In this document: one piece after another, positions 5,365-7,372 of the stretch
How the letters are laid out: the number at the start of each line of letters is the position of its first letter
Position numbering within the stretch: the first letter of the stretch is position 1
NCBI GenBank assembly: GCA_025927935.1
Contig: JAICKM010000344.1
Coordinates: forward strand, 1 to 7,372
DNA from: Chloroflexia bacterium
Lineage (GTDB): Bacteria; Chloroflexota; Chloroflexia; QHBQ01; JADMIH01
Length of the DNA: 7,372 nt
Reading direction: 5' to 3'
Translations under genes and position numbers: made by a program
The notes under the pieces: generated by a model
What the model was told of the DNA's origin: nothing
The model's database searches: none
What the model saw: only the letters and a program-made list of their open reading frames with translations

Positions 5365-6398
5365 GGCAGCGTAACCTCCCGGCCGGTGCGGGCCGATTCG
5401 TAGATGGCGAGGATAATATCGACCGGCTGCCGGCCCGCGTGCCCATCGATCTCCGGCGTGCCGTCTTCGCGGATCGCGCGGATCAGGTCGGCAATCTGCC
5501 GGGCATGGCCGCTGGGCGCGGGGATCGGCGCCGTGGCGCCTCCTGTAACTGCGGGCGTGCTCGCGCCCGGCGCGGCAGCCGGCCCCGCCCCCTCGTCGCC
5601 GGCCACGCGCAGATAGGCCAGCTTGTCGTTCTCGATCACCGCCGATCCCTGATTGCCGCACACCTCGATGCGCGTCAGGTCGCCGGGATAGCCGCCAGTG
5701 GTGGCCGCGATGGTGCCGAGCGCCCCGTTGGCGAACCGCAACACCGCCACGGCGACATCCTCGCACTCCATCCGGTGGGTCAGCGTATCGGCGTAGGCGT
5801 AGACCGTGCGCACCGGTCCCATCAGCCATTGCAGCACGTCGATGGAATGGATGGCCTGGTTCATCAAGACCCCGCCGTCCAGCGCCTGCATGCCCCGCCA
5901 GTCGCCGCTGTCATAGTATGCCTGGGACCGCCACCAGGCCACGCTCGCGTTGCCCAGGACAAGCTGTCCCAGGGCGCGTGCCGCGATGAGATCGTGTACC
6001 TGCTGCGAGGACGGATCGAACCGGTGCTGGCTGATCACGGCCAGCTTTACCCTGGTTTCCTGCTGCACGCGCAATATCTCGTCCAGCATCTCGCGCCGGA
6101 TGTCCATCGGCTTCTCCACCAGCACATGGCGCCCGCTGCGCATCACCTGGCACGCCTGCGCGCCATGCAGCCCGCTCGGCGTGCAGACGGTGACGGCGTC
6201 CAGTTGCGCCCCGTCCAGCATCTCCTGCAAGTCAGTGTAGGACCGCACTCCATACTTCGCTGCTAGTTTCTCGGCGTGGCCCTTGTCGATATCGGCCACG
6301 GCGACTAACTCGGCGTCCGGCAGCCCGGCGATAGCCTCGGCGTGCGTCCCGGAGATCACCCCGCAACCGACCAGCCCGAACCGTATTGGTTTCACCAT
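5361..6398 (-). CDS. Gfo/Idh/MocA-family NAD(P)-dependent oxidoreductase
   Basis: A 345-residue protein with the two-domain Gfo/Idh/MocA layout. The N-terminal Rossmann domain starts FGLVGCGVISGTHAEAI with the GxGxxS/G dinucleotide loop (10-15) and the acidic residue of ADID (35-38) that favours NAD. The hallmark EKP is at 95-97, with catalytic K96. The C-terminal domain has GDWRGMQALDGGVLMNQAIHSIDVLQWLMG; H184 and D187 are the usual active-site pair. The family oxidises or reduces a ring hydroxyl of sugars, inositols or glycosides. An Ala/Pro/Gly-rich insert occupies about 267-298 before the last helices. The ORF stays open for 19 codons upstream, but ATG 6398 is chosen because AAGGAG (6408-6413) lies 9 bases before it and the Rossmann strand begins five residues later. 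It is the first gene of the operon with the two TIM barrels and diverges from the GntR regulator, which is its probable controller. Confidence 0.93.
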   Translation of the reverse strand: MVKPIRFGLVGCGVISGTHAEAIAGLPDAELVAVADIDKGHAEKLAAKYGVRSYTDLQEMLDGAQLDAVTVCTPSGLHGAQACQVMRSGRHVLVEKPMDIRREMLDEILRVQQETRVKLAVISQHRFDPSSQQVHDLIAARALGQLVLGNASVAWWRSQAYYDSGDWRGMQALDGGVLMNQAIHSIDVLQWLMGPVRTVYAYADTLTHRMECEDVAVAVLRFANGALGTIAATTGGYPGDLTRIEVCGNQGSAVIENDKLAYLRVAGDEGAGPAAAPGASTPAVTGGATAPIPAPSGHARQIADLIRAIREDGTPEIDGHAGRQPVDIILAIYESARTGREVTLP

Positions 6399-6472
6399 AT
6401 AGCATTGCTCCTTCCAGGTAACATCACCGCTGCATGCCAGCACCTTTTGTACCACTGCGTAGAGAGTCGCGG

Positions 6473-6498
6473 TTGCCGGACAACGCGCAGCCCGGCAA
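6473..6498. repeat. Inverted repeat upstream of the regulator promoter
   Basis: TTGCCGG (6473-6479) and CCGGCAA (6492-6498) are perfect 7-bp inverted repeats with a 12-base gap. The left arm overlaps a near-palindrome TTGCCGGACAA (6473-6483), and GCCCGG is repeated at 6490-6495 and 6501-6506. It lies upstream of the regulator -35 and within the probable leader of the catabolic operon, so it could be an operator for another protein or an RNA hairpin. Confidence 0.35.
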
Positions 6499-6512
6499 AG
6501 CCCGGAAAGTAC

Positions 6513-6541
6513 TTGACAGGATAGATTGTATGTAATATATT
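6513..6541 (+). promoter_or_regulatory. Near-consensus promoter of the GntR gene
   Basis: TTGACA (6513-6518, 6/6), a 17-base spacer, then TATATT (6536-6541, 5/6). This is the best sigma-70/A-type promoter in the window. A start 7 bases after the -10 falls on 6548, the A of the GntR ATG, which predicts a leaderless mRNA. Confidence 0.75.
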
Positions 6542-6550
6542 GGATACATG
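6525..6550. promoter_or_regulatory. Pair of VanR-like GntR/FCD operator candidates
   Basis: ATTGTATGTAAT (6525-6536) and ATTGGATACATG (6539-6550) lie 14 bp apart in the same orientation. FCD-type GntR regulators of the VanR kind bind palindromes such as ATTGTATACAAT or ATTGGATCCAAT; the two sites match these at 10/12 and 9/12 respectively. They cover the spacer, the -10 and the start codon, so binding would block the regulator's own promoter and the possible divergent promoter. Confidence 0.45.
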
Positions 6551-6554
6551 GAAA
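6525..6554 (-). promoter_or_regulatory. Possible divergent promoter of the oxidoreductase operon
   Basis: On the minus strand TTTCCA (6549-6554, 4/6), an 18-base spacer, then TACAAT (6525-6530, 5/6). Its start would be near 6518, a leader of about 120 bases that contains the 6473-6498 inverted repeat. An alternative start is the extended -10 TGG-TACAAA at 6446-6454 (minus), nearer the gene. Confidence 0.35.
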
Positions 6555-7237
6555 ACGGGAACCTGCAAAAGATCAGCCGCCTGCCCTTGCGCGATCATGT
6601 CTACGACATCCTGCAGCGCGCTATTATCGCCGGGGAGATCGCGCCCGGCGGGCGGGTGCGCGACCAGGACCTGGCCGCCCAGTTAGGCGTCAGCCGGACG
6701 CCTGTGCGCGAGGCATTGCAGCGGCTCGAAGATGAAGGGCTGGTCGAGACGGTGCCGGGCGCACTGACGCGGATCACGCCGCTGGATACACGCGCCGCCC
6801 GCGACGCCTTTCCGGTGGTGGCTGCCCTGCACGCGCTCGCCACCCGTCTGGGCGTGCCACGCCTCACCCCCGCGGACCTGGCCGCGATGGAGGCGGCTAA
6901 CGCTCGCCTGGCGGTCGCCCTCGACAGCCGCGCCGTACCCGAAGCGATTGCCGCCGACGACAGCTTTCATGGCGTGCTGCTGCAGGTCGCGGGCAACGGC
7001 GAGATTGCCCAGGCCCTTGCCAGGCTCATGCCCAAGGTGCGGCGGCTGGAGTTTGCCCGGTTCGGGTCGCTGGCGGGCCGCCGCTCCGTTGAGCAGCATG
7101 CCGTCATCCTGGCGGCGTGCGTCCAGGGCGCGTCCGGCGAAGCGGCCGGGCGGGTCGAGGAGAACTGGCTGACCCTCGGCCAACTGATCGTGGAATCCCT
7201 GGAACGCCCGGAGTCGCCACTACCTGCGGGCGCCTGA
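6548..7237 (+). CDS. GntR-family transcriptional regulator, FCD (FadR-type) ligand domain
   Basis: A 229-residue regulator. The N-terminal winged helix (about 11-78) has the GntR signature: LRDHVYDILQRAIIAGEIAPG, then DQDLAAQLGVSRTPVREALQRLEDEGLV. The C-terminal helical FCD domain (about 83-215) carries the ligand or metal pocket: D137 and H141 (DDSFHGVLLQVAGN) and H184 (EQHAVILAA). The position of the usual third histidine is N206 (EENWL), so the metal site is altered. FCD regulators usually respond to organic acids or sugar acids and repress the adjacent catabolic genes. It is divergent from the oxidoreductase operon, with a 149-base gap, which fits local control plus autoregulation. No SD is present (only GGA 4 bases upstream) and the promoter predicts a leaderless transcript starting at the ATG. 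An overlapping ATG at 6526 is in another frame and leads to a non-GntR sequence. Confidence 0.95.
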   Translation: MENGNLQKISRLPLRDHVYDILQRAIIAGEIAPGGRVRDQDLAAQLGVSRTPVREALQRLEDEGLVETVPGALTRITPLDTRAARDAFPVVAALHALATRLGVPRLTPADLAAMEAANARLAVALDSRAVPEAIAADDSFHGVLLQVAGNGEIAQALARLMPKVRRLEFARFGSLAGRRSVEQHAVILAACVQGASGEAAGRVEENWLTLGQLIVESLERPESPLPAGA

Positions 7238-7257
7238 CGAAGTAAGGAGAATATACT

Positions 7258-7372
7258 ATGCAACCGCCGAACGATCCGAACGCCGCGTTTGAAGTCCACG
7301 ATCCCGCGATCCTGGCTGAGGCCCGCGCCGTCCTGGACGCCTGCGCCTCGCCCGCGGCGATGCAGGAGGCCG
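7258..7372 (+). CDS. Unidentified protein, first 38 codons (cut by window edge)
   Basis: ATG 7258 is preceded by AAGGAG (7244-7249) with 8 bases between, and the frame stays open to the window end. The visible N-terminus begins MQPPNDPNAAFEVHDPAI and continues with an Ala-rich, probably helical stretch (residues 17-38). It has no signal peptide and no motif I can assign. The codon use (mostly G/C in third position) agrees with its neighbours. It starts 20 bases after the regulator stop on the same strand, so it is probably co-transcribed with it and may belong to the same pathway. No function is proposed. Confidence 0.7.
   Translation, partial: MQPPNDPNAAFEVHDPAILAEARAVLDACASPAAMQEA

Noticed and set aside
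4540..5829. A single 429-codon frame that would make the first TIM barrel much longer.
   Set aside because: The first 155 codons are an out-of-frame reading of the oxidoreductase. The true start is ATG 5364, in the ATGA overlap.
5439..6266. A 275-codon plus-strand ORF antisense to the oxidoreductase.
   Set aside because: It is a shadow frame of a clear Gfo/Idh/MocA gene, with low-information composition and no SD or recognisable fold.
6399..6455. A 19-codon N-terminal extension of the oxidoreductase to ATG 6455.
   Set aside because: AAGGAG lies inside the extension, properly spaced from ATG 6398, and the extension shows no Rossmann-like sequence.
1..7372. CRISPR array, tRNA/rRNA, insertion sequence, phage or toxin-antitoxin signals.
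   Set aside because: No regularly spaced repeats, no cloverleaf or rRNA-like sequence, no transposase or integrase motifs and no small paired genes of that type were seen on either strand.

Overview
This window is high-GC bacterial DNA. AT-rich stretches are almost confined to the promoters. It holds eight protein genes (two cut by the window edges) plus one very short leader ORF. There is no RNA gene, mobile element, CRISPR array or phage feature. The gene set and protein style (LpxL-type acyltransferase, soluble long-chain-type P450, Gfo/Idh/MocA oxidoreductase beside xylose-isomerase-like TIM barrels, a GntR regulator that looks leaderless) recall high-GC free-living bacteria such as Chloroflexota. 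That assignment is an impression from protein style, not a proof.

Left part (1-2105). A divergent pair is separated by a promoter region of about 220 bases: a truncated GNAT acetyltransferase runs left, and an LpxL/HtrB-fold acyltransferase runs right. The acyltransferase has no Shine-Dalgarno (SD) sequence of its own. Its ATG follows directly after a long GC-rich hairpin, and a 24-codon ORF with an excellent SD reads through that hairpin and stops four bases before the ATG. This is the layout of translational coupling. The acyltransferase converges on a small class I SAM-dependent methyltransferase, with a 15-base gap.

Middle part (2105-3693). The methyltransferase and a complete soluble cytochrome P450 are both on the minus strand. 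Each is preceded by a 95-base gap with its own promoter-like signals. The P450 promoter is the better one, and its -35 box overlaps the stop codon of the gene upstream.

Right part (3691-7372). A tight minus-strand operon encodes a Gfo/Idh/MocA NAD(P)-dependent oxidoreductase followed by two different sugar isomerase/epimerase-type TIM-barrel proteins. The first two genes overlap by ATGA and the next gap is 27 bases. Divergently transcribed is a GntR-family regulator with an FCD ligand domain. Its near-consensus promoter places the transcription start on the ATG itself, so the mRNA is probably leaderless. Two imperfect VanR-like 12-mers cover the promoter and start codon, and a possible promoter for the catabolic operon lies face to face with it. 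A further gene, cut off after 38 codons, follows the regulator with a strong SD.

The regulator and the three enzymes look like a self-contained module that oxidises a cyclic polyol, sugar or glycoside and then isomerises, dehydrates or cleaves the keto product. The substrate cannot be read from the sequence. The P450 and methyltransferase downstream probably serve a separate role.
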